Shown here: positions 42,260 through 50,885 of the stretch, piece after piece
Layout: every line of letters begins with the position of its first letter
Position numbering within the stretch: position 1 is the stretch's first letter
Source: an uncultured Rikenellaceae bacterium
GTDB lineage: Bacteria; Bacteroidota; Bacteroidia; Bacteroidales; Rikenellaceae
DNA: 64,000 bases
NCBI GenBank assembly: GCA_946486375.1
Contig: CAMLTW010000001.1
Location: forward strand, 248,001 to 312,000
Direction: 5' to 3'
Program-made: the position numbers and the translations under genes
Notes under the pieces: generated by a model
Seen by the model: the letters and a program-made list of their open reading frames with translations, nothing else
Database searches by the model: none
Told to the model about the DNA's origin: nothing

Positions 42260-43669
42260 TTATTTCCGTTCCAGACAGACCACATTTTCCACATGGTGCG
42301 TGTGGGGGAACATGTCCACGGGCTGCACGCGGACGACCCGGTAGTCCCGGTCGAACACGGCGATGTCCCGTGCCTGCGTAGCCGGGTTGCAGCTGACGTA
42401 TACGATCCGTTCCGGGGCTGCCTTCAGTACCGTTTCGGCCACGTCCGGATGAATGCCGGCCCGGGGCGGGTCGAGGATGACGACATCCGGACGGCCGTTT
42501 TCCGCAATGAACGCTTCGTTCAGCACATCCTTCATGTCCCCTGCATAAAAGACCGTGTTTTCCAGTCCGTTGATCCGGGCGTTGATCCGGGCGTCTTCGA
42601 TGGCCTCCGGAACATATTCGATTCCCACCACCTTTCGGCATCCTCGGGCGATAAAGTTCGCAATCGTTCCCGTTCCCGTGTAAAGGTCGTAAACGATTTC
42701 GTCGCCTTTCAGGGCTGCGAATTCGCGGGCTATCGAATAGAGACGGTAAGCCTGCCGGGAATTGGTCTGATAGAAGGATTTGGGGCCGATCTTGAAGCGC
42801 AACCCTTCCATTTCTTCGAAAATGTGATCCCGTCCCGCATGGAGGCGGATTTCCAGATCGTGGATCGTATCGTTGAGCTTGGAGTTGACGACGTACATCA
42901 GCGAGGTGATTTCCGGAAACTTCGTTTCCAGAAAATTCAGCAGGGCGGTTTGCCGCTCCGGATCGTGCCGGGCGAAGGCCACGATCACCATGGTTTCTCC
43001 CGTGGAAGCCGTTCGGACGGTCAGGTTCCGCAAATAGCCTTCATGTGTCCGGGGATTGTAGAATTCATACCCGCGTTCCAAACAAAATTCCTTGACGGCC
43101 AGCCGAATGGCGTTCGATGGTTCCGGCTGTAGCCAGCAGTGACGGATGTCGAGGATTTTGTCGAACATGCCCGGAATGTGAAATCCCAGTGCTTCCGGAT
43201 CGCGAAGCTCGTCTCCCGCGGCGATTTCTTCCCGCGTCATCCAGCGCCGGCAGGAAAAGGTGAATTCGAGTTTGTTCCGGTAATAAACCGTTTCTTCCGA
43301 TCCGATGATGGGAGAAACGGGCGGCAGATCGATTTTTCCGATGCGCCGGAGCTGGTCTTCCACCTGCTGTTGTTTGTATTTCAACTGGTCTTCATAGGGC
43401 AGGTTTTGCCATTTGCATCCTCCGCAGACGCCGTAATGTTCGCAGAACGGTTCCGCCCGGCGTTCCGATTTTTTGAGGTGCCGCGTTATCGTTCCTTCCA
43501 TAAAACGGCGGCGTTTGTTGGTCACCTGTACGTCCACCACGTCGCCCGGTACGGCCATCGGGACGAAGACCACCAGGTCGCCGTATTTTCCCAGCGCCTT
43601 GCCTTCCGCCGCCACGTCCGTGATTTCCAGTCCTTCGATCAGGGGATATTTCGCTTTCTTTCTGCCCAC
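42260..43669 (-). CDS. rlmD: 23S rRNA (uracil-C5)-methyltransferase, RlmD/RumA family
   Basis: The enzyme makes 5-methyluridine in 23S rRNA using SAM. The 469-residue product starts with a TRAM domain (LEITDVAAEGKALGKYGDLV, VTNKRRRFMEGTITR), then the iron-sulfur cluster cysteines in CEHYGVCGGCKWQNL with an earlier-domain context typical of RlmD. The SAM-binding motif is YDLYTGTGTIANFIA, and the catalytic Cys is in VSCNPATQARDI. The first codon is GTG at 43669, supported by a TACCTTTG box 22 bases upstream. RlmC/RlmCD-type specificity cannot be excluded. It heads a seven-gene minus-strand run. Confidence 0.93.
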   Translation of the reverse strand: MGRKKAKYPLIEGLEITDVAAEGKALGKYGDLVVFVPMAVPGDVVDVQVTNKRRRFMEGTITRHLKKSERRAEPFCEHYGVCGGCKWQNLPYEDQLKYKQQQVEDQLRRIGKIDLPPVSPIIGSEETVYYRNKLEFTFSCRRWMTREEIAAGDELRDPEALGFHIPGMFDKILDIRHCWLQPEPSNAIRLAVKEFCLERGYEFYNPRTHEGYLRNLTVRTASTGETMVIVAFARHDPERQTALLNFLETKFPEITSLMYVVNSKLNDTIHDLEIRLHAGRDHIFEEMEGLRFKIGPKSFYQTNSRQAYRLYSIAREFAALKGDEIVYDLYTGTGTIANFIARGCRKVVGIEYVPEAIEDARINARINGLENTVFYAGDMKDVLNEAFIAENGRPDVVILDPPRAGIHPDVAETVLKAAPERIVYVSCNPATQARDIAVFDRDYRVVRVQPVDMFPHTHHVENVVCLERK

Positions 43670-43690
43670 GTCTGTTCCGTTTGGTTACTG

Positions 43691-43698
43691 CAAAGGTA
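43691..43698 (-). promoter_or_regulatory. Candidate -7 box for the rlmD run
   Basis: The minus strand reads TACCTTTG, a full TAnnTTTG match 22 bases upstream of the GTG start. No matching -33 box was seen. Confidence 0.5.
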
Positions 43699-43783
43699 AC
43701 GTTTCTTCCGGGATTCCGGGAAGACTTCCGGAAGGTTTCGGAAAACGGCGGCGAACGGCCGGTCGTTTCCCGTTCCGGCGCCC

Positions 43784-43814
43784 TTTGGTATTCATCTTGT
43801 TTTTCCTAATTTTG
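43784..43814 (+). promoter_or_regulatory. Promoter of the MBL hydrolase-trmD pair
   Basis: TTTG at 43784-43787, 19 bases, then TAATTTTG at 43807-43814: one of the cleanest Bacteroidetes promoters in the window. The start codon is 19 bases further. Confidence 0.75.
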
Positions 43815-43832
43815 TCGAAAAATGATCCTGTG

Positions 43833-44498
43833 ATGAAAATAGCTCAGTTCGCGTTCAACGCCTTTCAGGAAAATACCTACGTGCTCTCGGATGAGACCGG
43901 GGAGTGCATCATCGTGGATCCGGGCAACGCGACGATGCGTGAAAACGAAATACTCACCCGCTACATTGACGACAACGGCCTGAAACCCGTGATGATCGTC
44001 AATACGCATGCCCATGTGGATCATCTGGCGGGAGTGAGCTTTTTGAAAGACAGTTACCATATTCCTTTCGCTTTGCATGGAGAGGATGAATTTCTGGTCA
44101 GGTCGGCTCCGGTGCAGGGACGCCTGTACGGTTTCGAACTGGAAGGGGCCGTTCCGACGGTGGACATCGACCTTTCCCGGCAGAACACCGTTCGGTTCGG
44201 GAACACGGAACTGGAAATTTTTCACACGCCGGGGCATTCGCCGGGACATATCTCGCTTTACGATAAGAAGGACAAGGTATTGCTGACGGGGGACGTGCTG
44301 TTTCGGGGAAGCATCGGGCGCACCGATCTGCCGGGCGGCGACTATCATCGGCTCATGCGGAGCATCATCGGCACCCTGATCCCCCTGGGACGGGAGGTGA
44401 AGGTGTTTTCGGGCCACGGGCCTTCGACCACGATCGGTCACGAGCTGGAATCGAATCCGTTCATCACGGAAGTCATCGAAGGGGAAGTCAATTTCTGA
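43833..44498 (+). CDS. MBL-fold metallo-hydrolase (glyoxalase II-like)
   Basis: The 221-residue protein has the full metallo-beta-lactamase metal site: HxHxDH in VNTHAHVDHLAGVS, the next His in HTPGHSPGHISLY, the bridging Asp in LLTGDVLFRGSIGRTDLPGG, and the last His in VFSGHGPSTTIGHE. This pattern fits hydroxyacylglutathione-hydrolase-like and related thioesterases; without glutathione in most Bacteroidales, the true substrate is probably another thioester. The ATG at 43833 gives MKIAQFAFNAFQENTYVLSD, the family's usual start. It is three bases upstream of trmD and shares its promoter. Confidence 0.93.
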   Translation: MKIAQFAFNAFQENTYVLSDETGECIIVDPGNATMRENEILTRYIDDNGLKPVMIVNTHAHVDHLAGVSFLKDSYHIPFALHGEDEFLVRSAPVQGRLYGFELEGAVPTVDIDLSRQNTVRFGNTELEIFHTPGHSPGHISLYDKKDKVLLTGDVLFRGSIGRTDLPGGDYHRLMRSIIGTLIPLGREVKVFSGHGPSTTIGHELESNPFITEVIEGEVNF

Positions 44499-44501
44499 TT
44501 C

Positions 44502-45185
44502 ATGCGCATCGACATTCTGACTGTCGTTCCCGAACTGCTGTCCAGTCCGCTGAACGAATCCATCCTCAAGCGTGCCCGCCAGAAGGGACTGGTCGAAATC
44601 CATGTCCACAACATCCGGGACTATACCACGGACAAACATCGGACGGTGGACGATTATCCGTTCGGCGGGGAAGCCGGGATGGTGATGAAGGTGGAACCCG
44701 TTTTCCGGGTGGTGGAAAAACTCAAGGGGGAGCGTCATTACGATGAAATCATCTATACTTCTCCGGACGGGCAAACCTATGACCAGCATGAAGCCAACCG
44801 GCTGTCGACGCTGGAAAACATCATCATCCTGTGCGGGCATTACAAAGGCGTGGATTATCGCATCCGGGAACACCTGATTACGAAGGAGATTTCCATCGGG
44901 GATTATGTGCTGACGGGCGGCGAACTGGCGGCGGCCATCATCACGGACAGTGTGGTGCGAATCGTGCCGGGGGCCATCGGGGACGAGGCTTCGGCGCTCA
45001 CGGACTGTTTTCAGGACAACCTGCTGGCTCCTCCGGTCTATACCCGGCCTGCGGAATTCAACGGATGGAAGGTGCCGGAGGTGCTCCTTTCCGGGGACTT
45101 CGCCCGGATCGCCGAGTGGCAGGAAAACGAGGCATGGGAGCGGACGCAACGGCTCCGGCCCGACCTGCTGGAGAAAAACAGGTGA
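44502..45185 (+). CDS. trmD: tRNA (guanine37-N1)-methyltransferase
   Basis: TrmD methylates G37 of tRNAs reading CUN, CCN and CGG codons, preventing frameshifting. The 227-residue SPOUT enzyme shows [49 protein letters not shown], the knotted SAM site [34 protein letters not shown], and the C-terminal [20 protein letters not shown]. It is full length. Here it follows an MBL hydrolase by three bases, not rpsP/rimM/rplS as in many bacteria. Confidence 0.97.
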   Translation: MRIDILTVVPELLSSPLNESILKRARQKGLVEIHVHNIRDYTTDKHRTVDDYPFGGEAGMVMKVEPVFRVVEKLKGERHYDEIIYTSPDGQTYDQHEANRLSTLENIIILCGHYKGVDYRIREHLITKEISIGDYVLTGGELAAAIITDSVVRIVPGAIGDEASALTDCFQDNLLAPPVYTRPAEFNGWKVPEVLLSGDFARIAEWQENEAWERTQRLRPDLLEKNR

Positions 45186-45280
45186 AATTCCGAAAGAAGC
45201 AGTTTTCTGATTTTTTATTCTAATCGAACCGTTGCAACGGATAAAGGCGGGGCCGACTGACTTTCTCCGAGCGTATTCGT

Positions 45281-45313
45281 AAAAAAGAAGCCGCACGGCG
45301 TCGGTGCGGCTTC
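45281..45313 (-). terminator. Terminator of nadC
   Basis: Ten-base arms GAAGCCGCAC (45287-45296) and GTGCGGCTTC (45304-45313). On the minus strand the stem is followed by TTTTTTAC. Confidence 0.85.
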
Positions 45314-45350
45314 GGAGCGTTCCGGCATTCCTGCCCGTTTTCCTTGGGGA

Positions 45351-46205
45351 TTATTCCACCGCTTTCAGGCTCAGGTCGAGGCTTTTGATCTGATGGGTGA
45401 GGGCGCCTACCGAGATGAAATCCACTCCGCAGGCGGCATAGTCTTTCAGGTTGGCCAGCGTGATGCCTCCAGAAGATTCGATTTCGGTGCGTCCGTCGAT
45501 CAACGCCACCGCTTCGAGGGTTTGTTCCGGCGTGAAGTTGTCGAGCATGATCCGGTCGGCGCCTCCGGCCCGGAAGACTTCCCGGATGTCGTCCAGCGTC
45601 CGCACTTCCACTTCGATAGGCAGGTCTTTCCCCTTGGCCTTCAGATATTCCCGCGCTTTCCGGATGGCGTTGTACACCCCGCCCGCAAAGTCGATGTGGT
45701 TGTCCTTGAGCAGGATCATGTCGAAAAGCCCCATCCGGTGATTGTCGCCGCCGCCGATCTTGACGGCCATTTTGTCCAGCACCCGCATGCCGGGAGTGGT
45801 TTTTCGGGTATCGAGGATTCTGGTCTTCGTACCGGCGGTTTCCTTTACGTAGACGGCGGTCTGGGTCGCCACCCCGCTCATCCGCTGCATCACGTTCAGC
45901 AGGATGCGTTCGGCCTGCAGGAGCGAAATCAACCTGCCTTCCACGTAGAATGCGATGTCTCCCGGTTTGACCTGCGTTCCGTCTTCGATCCGTTTTTCCA
46001 ACCGGACGTCCGGATCCAGCCGCCGGAGGATCATTTCGGCCACTTCCACCCCGGCCAGGATTCCTTCCTGTTTGACCAGCAGTTTCATTCGTCCCCGTTT
46101 GTCGACAGGGATGCAGCACAACGACGTATGGTCGCCGTCTCCGATGTCTTCCCGGATGGCCAGTTCGATCAGTTCTTCCACGAACGGCAGATACTCTTTC
46201 TTCAT
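45351..46205 (-). CDS. nadC: Quinolinate phosphoribosyltransferase (carboxylating)
   Basis: NadC converts quinolinate and PRPP to nicotinate mononucleotide in de novo NAD synthesis. The 284-residue product has AIREDIGDGDHTSLCCIP, ERILLNVMQRMSGVATQT, the PRPP-binding ILDTRKTTPGMRVLDKMAV, GGGDNHRMGLFDMILLKDNH, EVEVRTLDDIREV, and SSGGITLANLKDYAACGVDF with ALTHQIKSLDLSL at the end, all in family order. The ATG at 46205 was chosen over an upstream in-frame start because it gives the usual length. Its promoter appears to lie ~180 bases upstream, divergent from the ilv promoter. nadA and nadB are not in this window. Confidence 0.96.
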   Translation of the reverse strand: MKKEYLPFVEELIELAIREDIGDGDHTSLCCIPVDKRGRMKLLVKQEGILAGVEVAEMILRRLDPDVRLEKRIEDGTQVKPGDIAFYVEGRLISLLQAERILLNVMQRMSGVATQTAVYVKETAGTKTRILDTRKTTPGMRVLDKMAVKIGGGDNHRMGLFDMILLKDNHIDFAGGVYNAIRKAREYLKAKGKDLPIEVEVRTLDDIREVFRAGGADRIMLDNFTPEQTLEAVALIDGRTEIESSGGITLANLKDYAACGVDFISVGALTHQIKSLDLSLKAVE

Positions 46206-46390
46206 AAATTCGTTTTTTGTTTGCGGTTTGCCCGGAATGCGGTCTCCCGGTTTCACCTTTTTCGTTTATTTTTATTTTTTTCGCGGAATCCGCTTTGCGC
46301 TTTAAAATAACATCCCGCTTCCCGGATTCGTTTAACGATTGTTCCTTTTCGGAAAAAATCAGCCCGATATTATAATCTTAAATTTTCACA

Positions 46391-46423
46391 CAAAGATAAG
46401 ATTTTCACAACAGGATGGCACAA
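46391..46423 (-). promoter_or_regulatory. Candidate promoter of nadC
   Basis: On the minus strand TTG (46423-46421), 22 bases, then TATCTTTG (46398-46391), a full -7 match. The leader would be ~180 bases. Confidence 0.55.
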
Positions 46424-46439
46424 TCCGCATTTTTATTTT

Positions 46440-46447
46440 TAAATTTG
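46440..46447 (+). promoter_or_regulatory. Candidate -7 box for the ilv operon
   Basis: TAAATTTG is a full TAnnTTTG match within a T-rich run. It places transcription start near 46454 and leaves a ~190-base leader before ilvD. No clear -33 box. Confidence 0.55.
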
Positions 46448-46453
46448 TGGTTC

Positions 46454-46646
46454 GTACGATCTTCCCGTACATCCGGCGTGCCGGCGGAATTTCGTTAGTC
46501 GTAACGGGAAGACGGAACGTAAAACGATTGATGCCCAAACGAGTGATCCGGAGGTCCGGTGTTTTGGACATCATAAATACAGGGAAAAGAGTAACGGCGA
46601 AAAGCGGAATGTTCCGTTTTTTTGCAGAAAGCAAAGGATATCGGGT
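46454..46646 (+). promoter_or_regulatory. Structured leader of the ilv operon, possible attenuator
   Basis: Three elements are visible. First, a perfect 9-bp stem pairs 46460-46468 with 46504-46512 and encloses a CCGG hairpin at 46473-46484. Second, an 8-bp hairpin (46601-46608 with 46613-46620, one G-T pair, loop ATGT) runs into seven T ending at 46623, an intrinsic-terminator shape 23 bases before ilvD. Third, ACGGAAC at 46512-46518 is the exact complement of GTTCCGT at 46611-46617, so it could open the terminator by alternative pairing. A short frame with Val/Leu/Ile codons runs through the leader. Confidence 0.5.
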
Positions 46647-46650
46647 ATGA
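46531..46650 (+). CDS. Possible leader peptide overlapping the ilvD start
   Basis: An ATG at 46531 opens a 39-codon frame that ends in TGA at 46648-46650, overlapping the ilvD ATG at 46647 (ATGA). It begins [15 protein letters not shown] and so has several Val, Leu and Ile codons near its start. Coupling to ilvD is suggested by the overlap. Because it reads through the terminator-like hairpin and does not stop before it, it does not fit the classic trp-type attenuation layout. It may be chance. Confidence 0.3.
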   Translation: MPKRVIRRSGVLDIINTGKRVTAKSGMFRFFAESKGYRV

Positions 46651-48461
46651 AACCTCTTCGCAGCAACACCACGACGCAGGGTCGGAAAATGGCCGGAGCG
46701 CGGAGCCTCTGGCGGGCCAACGGCATGAAGGAAGAACAGTTCGGACGGCCGGTGATCGCCGTGGTCAATTCGTTTACGCAGTTCGTTCCGGGACACGTGC
46801 ACCTGCACGAAATCGGCCAGAAGATCAAAAAATGGATCGAGAAGGAAGGTTGTTTCGCCGCGGAATTCGATACAATCGCCATTGACGACGGGATCGCCAT
46901 GGGACACGACGGAATGCTTTATTCGCTTCCGTCGCGCGATCTGATTGCGGACAGCGTGGAATACATGTGCAATGCGCACAAGGTAGACGGCATGATCTGC
47001 ATTTCCAACTGCGACAAGATCACGCCGGGGATGCTGATGGCCGCCATGCGGCTGAACATTCCGGCGGTTTTCGTTTCCGGCGGCCCGATGGAAGCGGGAC
47101 GGGTCGGCGACCGAGATTACGACCTGATCGACGTGATGGTGAAAGGGGCCGACGAAACGGTAACGGACGAGGCGCTGGCCGAATTCGAGCAAAAGGCTTG
47201 TCCGACATGCGGTTCTTGCTCGGGTATGTTCACTGCCAACTCCATGAACTGCCTGACGGAGGCGTTGGGCCTTTCCCTGCCGGGGAACGGGACGATCCTG
47301 GCCACGCACAAGCTGCGGAAAAAACTCTTTAAGAAGGCGGCCAAACTGATCGTGAAGAATACGTGGGATTACTACATGAACGACAACGATGCGGTGCTGC
47401 CCCGGTCGGTGGCGACCAAACAGGCTTTTCTGAACGCCATGGCGATGGATATCGCCATGGGAGGGTCGACCAATACGGTGCTGCACCTGCTGGCCGTCGC
47501 CCGCGAGGCGGAAGTGGATTTCACGATGGCCGACATCGACCGACTGTCCCGGAAAATCCTCGTGCTGTGCAAGGTGGCTCCGAACAGCCATTATCACATT
47601 CAGGACGTGCATCGTGCGGGCGGAATCATGGGGATTCTGGGAGAGTTGCTGCGGGCCGGGCTGATCGACGGTTCGGCCGGCCGGATCGACTATCCGACGC
47701 TGGCCGAGGCGGTGGCGAAGAACGACATCCTGAGCCCGGAGGCGACAGGGAAGGCTTTGCGGCGCTATTTGGCCGCTCCGGGCGGAAAGTACAACATCCG
47801 GCTGGCTTCGCAGGACAACTATTACGAAGAACACGATACGGACAGACGGGAAGGCTGCATCCGGGATGCGGAACACGCCTACATGCAGGATGGCGGACTG
47901 GCGGTGCTGTACGGGAATATCGCGCAGGACGGCTGTATCGTGAAGACCGCGGGCGTCGACGCTTCCATCCTGCATTTCGAGGGGAAGGCCTGTGTTTTCG
48001 AATCGCAGGAGGAAGCCTGCAAGGGAATTCTGGACGGTACGGTCGAAGCCGGGGATGTGGTGATTATCCGGTACGAGGGGCCGAAAGGGGGGCCGGGAAT
48101 GCAGGAAATGCTTTATCCCACTTCCTACCTGAAATCGGTGAAACTGGACAAGGCTTGCGCTCTGGTTACGGACGGGCGCTTTTCCGGGGGAACTTCCGGA
48201 CTGTCCATCGGGCACGTGTCGCCGGAAGCGGCAGCGGGGGGCAACATCGCTTTGGTGGAAAACGGCGACCGCATCGTGATCGACATTCCGAACCGGACGA
48301 TCCGCGCGGACGTATCGGACGAAGAACTGGAACGGCGACGAGTCGGTACACCGGTATTCCGGCCGAAAAACCGGAACCGGTCGATCTCCAAGGCGCTCCG
48401 GGCCTACGCTTCGATGGTGGCATCGGCGGACAAGGGCGGGGTACGCGAAGTCAACGATTAG
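46647..48461 (+). CDS. ilvD: Dihydroxy-acid dehydratase
   Basis: IlvD removes water from dihydroxyisovalerate and dihydroxymethylvalerate, the third common step of valine and isoleucine synthesis. The 604-residue enzyme has [35 protein letters not shown], and three iron-sulfur cluster cysteines in [12 protein letters not shown] and [19 protein letters not shown]. Also present are the [15 protein letters not shown] motif, [14 protein letters not shown], and [20 protein letters not shown] near the end. It is first of four co-directional ilv genes and lies behind a folded leader. It overlaps a short upstream frame by four bases. Confidence 0.97.
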   Translation: MKPLRSNTTTQGRKMAGARSLWRANGMKEEQFGRPVIAVVNSFTQFVPGHVHLHEIGQKIKKWIEKEGCFAAEFDTIAIDDGIAMGHDGMLYSLPSRDLIADSVEYMCNAHKVDGMICISNCDKITPGMLMAAMRLNIPAVFVSGGPMEAGRVGDRDYDLIDVMVKGADETVTDEALAEFEQKACPTCGSCSGMFTANSMNCLTEALGLSLPGNGTILATHKLRKKLFKKAAKLIVKNTWDYYMNDNDAVLPRSVATKQAFLNAMAMDIAMGGSTNTVLHLLAVAREAEVDFTMADIDRLSRKILVLCKVAPNSHYHIQDVHRAGGIMGILGELLRAGLIDGSAGRIDYPTLAEAVAKNDILSPEATGKALRRYLAAPGGKYNIRLASQDNYYEEHDTDRREGCIRDAEHAYMQDGGLAVLYGNIAQDGCIVKTAGVDASILHFEGKACVFESQEEACKGILDGTVEAGDVVIIRYEGPKGGPGMQEMLYPTSYLKSVKLDKACALVTDGRFSGGTSGLSIGHVSPEAAAGGNIALVENGDRIVIDIPNRTIRADVSDEELERRRVGTPVFRPKNRNRSISKALRAYASMVASADKGGVREVND

Positions 48462-48482
48462 TTTTACCAAAGATTCCGAAAC

Positions 48483-50183
48483 ATGTCACAATTGAAAAAC
48501 ATAACGGGGGTCGAAGCGCTCATCGATTCCCTGCTCGAAGAACATATCGATACCATTTTCGGTTATCCGGGCGGTCAGGTGCTGCCCATTTACGACGGAC
48601 TTTACAAGGTTTCCGACCGGTTGACCCACGTCCTGGCGCGTCATGAACAGGGAGCGGTGCACGCCGCTCAGGGATACGCGAGGGCTACGGGAAAAGTGGG
48701 CGTGTGCATCGCCACGTCCGGACCGGGAGCGACCAATCTGATCACGGGGATCACGGACGCCATGATCGACTCCACTCCGCTGGTCTGCATCACCGGACAG
48801 GTGCCTGCCGGACTGTTGGGCAGCGACGCCTTTCAGGAGGCGGATATCATCAGCATGACGATGCCCGTCACCAAATGGAATTTTCAGGTCACTTCGGCGG
48901 CTGAAATTCCCACGGCCATCGCCAAGGCGTTTTACATCGCCAAATCGGGGCGTCCGGGGCCGGTGCTGATCGATATCACGAAGAACGCGCAGGTGGAAAC
49001 GACCGATTTCGAATACGTACCGTGCACGGGTATCCGGAGCTATATCGTCAAACCGCCGTTGAATACCGATTTGACCGGACTGGCCGTCGACATGATCAAC
49101 CGGGCCGAACGGCCGCTGATCGTGTTCGGGCAGGGCGTGAAACTCTCCGGAGCGGAAAGCCTGCTGATCGACTTTGCCGAAAAGGGGAATATCCCGATGG
49201 CTTCCACGTTGATGGGGCTGTCCTGCGTGCCTTCCGATCATCCGCTTTACATGGGGATGCTGGGGATGCACGGGAACGTGGCGCCGAACGTGCTGACTCA
49301 GGAAGCCGACGTGCTGATTGCGATCGGCATGCGGTTCAGCGACCGGGTGACCGGCGACCTGAAAACCTATGCCAAACAGGCGAAAGTGATTCACATCGAC
49401 ATCGACCCGTCGGAGATCAACAAGAACGTGCGGGTGCAGGTGGGAATCCATGCGGACGTATCCGACGCCCTCAACGAAATGATTCCGGGGCTGGTGCGGG
49501 CCGGGCGGGAGGAATGGTTTGCGAAATTCCGGCAGAAATTCGAAGAGGAATACGGCAGCGTGATCGAACGGGATGTCGAACCGACGGGAGAGGCATTGAC
49601 CATGGGCGAAGTGGTGCGGAACATCGCACGTCGGGTGGACGGTCGGGCCGTGGTGGTGACCGATGTGGGACAGCAGCAGATGATTGCGGCGCGGTACTCC
49701 TATTTCCGTTCCACGCGGAGTTTCATCACGTCGGGCGGTCTGGGGACGATGGGCTACGGGCTTCCGGCGGCGGTGGGCGCCAAGGTGGGCGTGCCCGACC
49801 GACAGGTGGTGCTTTACACCGGGGACGGCGGATTCCAGATGACCCTGCAGGAAATGGGTACCATGATGCAGTACGGGATCGGCGTGAAGATCGTGGTGCT
49901 CAACAACGAATTTCTGGGCATGGTGCGCCAGTGGCAGCAACTGTTCTTCGGACGCCGCTATTCGCATACCGAGATGAAGAATCCCGATTTCGTGGGAATC
50001 GCGCGGGCTTACGGCATTCCGGGAAGACGCGTGCAGACGCGGGAAGAACTGGAGGCGGCAATCGGGGAAATGTTCGCCGACGACGGGGCCTACCTGTTGG
50101 AAGTGGCCGTGGAGAAGGAAGGGAACGTGTTCCCGATGGTGCCTGCGGGAGCATCGATTTCCGATTTGCTGTTTAACGAATAA
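48483..50183 (+). CDS. ilvB: Acetolactate synthase, large subunit
   Basis: The enzyme condenses two pyruvates, or pyruvate and 2-oxobutyrate, in the first common step of branched-chain amino acid synthesis. The 566-residue product has the thiamine-activating Glu region IFGYPGGQVLPIYDGL, RHEQGAVHAAQGYARATGKV, TSGPGATNLITGI, the FAD-binding middle domain, and the thiamine-diphosphate motif GDGGFQMTLQEMGTM with VLNNEFLGMVRQWQQ. It starts 21 bases after ilvD and ends 87 bases before ilvN. Confidence 0.97.
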   Translation: MSQLKNITGVEALIDSLLEEHIDTIFGYPGGQVLPIYDGLYKVSDRLTHVLARHEQGAVHAAQGYARATGKVGVCIATSGPGATNLITGITDAMIDSTPLVCITGQVPAGLLGSDAFQEADIISMTMPVTKWNFQVTSAAEIPTAIAKAFYIAKSGRPGPVLIDITKNAQVETTDFEYVPCTGIRSYIVKPPLNTDLTGLAVDMINRAERPLIVFGQGVKLSGAESLLIDFAEKGNIPMASTLMGLSCVPSDHPLYMGMLGMHGNVAPNVLTQEADVLIAIGMRFSDRVTGDLKTYAKQAKVIHIDIDPSEINKNVRVQVGIHADVSDALNEMIPGLVRAGREEWFAKFRQKFEEEYGSVIERDVEPTGEALTMGEVVRNIARRVDGRAVVVTDVGQQQMIAARYSYFRSTRSFITSGGLGTMGYGLPAAVGAKVGVPDRQVVLYTGDGGFQMTLQEMGTMMQYGIGVKIVVLNNEFLGMVRQWQQLFFGRRYSHTEMKNPDFVGIARAYGIPGRRVQTREELEAAIGEMFADDGAYLLEVAVEKEGNVFPMVPAGASISDLLFNE

Positions 50184-50270
50184 AAAATCGTTCCGAGTTT
50201 CGGAACCGCCGGGCAGGGGAACGGAGAGAGCTGGGAAAGACGGTTCCGGACGGTTGAAAACATATCGATC

Positions 50271-50801
50271 ATGGAAAACAAGGAGTATATCATATCGGTG
50301 TTCAGCGAAAACCAGACGGGGGTGCTGAACCGGATCACCGCCGTTTTTCTCCGGCGGAAAATCAACATCGAAAGCCTGAAGGTTTCCGAAACTTCGATCA
50401 AGGGAATCAGTATGTTCACCATCGTAGCGAGCACGACGGAGGAAACCGTCGGACACGTGGTGCGTCACATCGAAAAAATCGTGGATGTCATCCGGGCCGA
50501 GTATCAGACGGCGGACGAGATGATCACGCAGGAGATCGCTCTCTATAAAATCGACTCGTCGATTCTGAAAAACGGCAAACTGGATCTGGTGACGCGCAAG
50601 TACAATGCCCGCATCGTGGAGGCGAACCGGGAGTACACCGTGGTGGAAATGACCGGTTACCGGAAGGAAACCGAGGCGTTCCGGGACGAGCTGGAGGAAC
50701 TGGGACTGCTCATGCAGTACACCCGCTCCGGGACGGTGGCCCTGCACCGCGATTCGATGGAAGAAACGCTGAACGGTTTGCGGAGCAGCGCCGGGGAGTA
50801 G
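50271..50801 (+). CDS. ilvN: Acetolactate synthase, regulatory small subunit
   Basis: IlvN binds and stimulates IlvB and gives valine feedback inhibition. The 176-residue protein has an N-terminal ACT domain (IISVFSENQTGVLNRITAVF, RRKINIESLKVSET) and the C-terminal domain with LYKIDSSILKNGKLDLVTRK. The size is that of the IlvH/IlvN long form. It lies between ilvB and ilvC on the same strand; the 87 bases upstream contain no obvious promoter. Confidence 0.95.
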   Translation: MENKEYIISVFSENQTGVLNRITAVFLRRKINIESLKVSETSIKGISMFTIVASTTEETVGHVVRHIEKIVDVIRAEYQTADEMITQEIALYKIDSSILKNGKLDLVTRKYNARIVEANREYTVVEMTGYRKETEAFRDELEELGLLMQYTRSGTVALHRDSMEETLNGLRSSAGE

Positions 50802-50885
50802 CGTGAGGGGTGACGGGAAATGTCCGGAGATTGTCGGATAAGGAAAAAAGAAAAACAACTCAATACGAATTTAAAAGTTAAGAAG

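Noticed and set aside
46339-46530. Extending the short frame before ilvD to the start at 46339
   Set aside because: That would begin upstream of the predicted ilv promoter and cross the nadC promoter, and the extra residues show no protein-like pattern.
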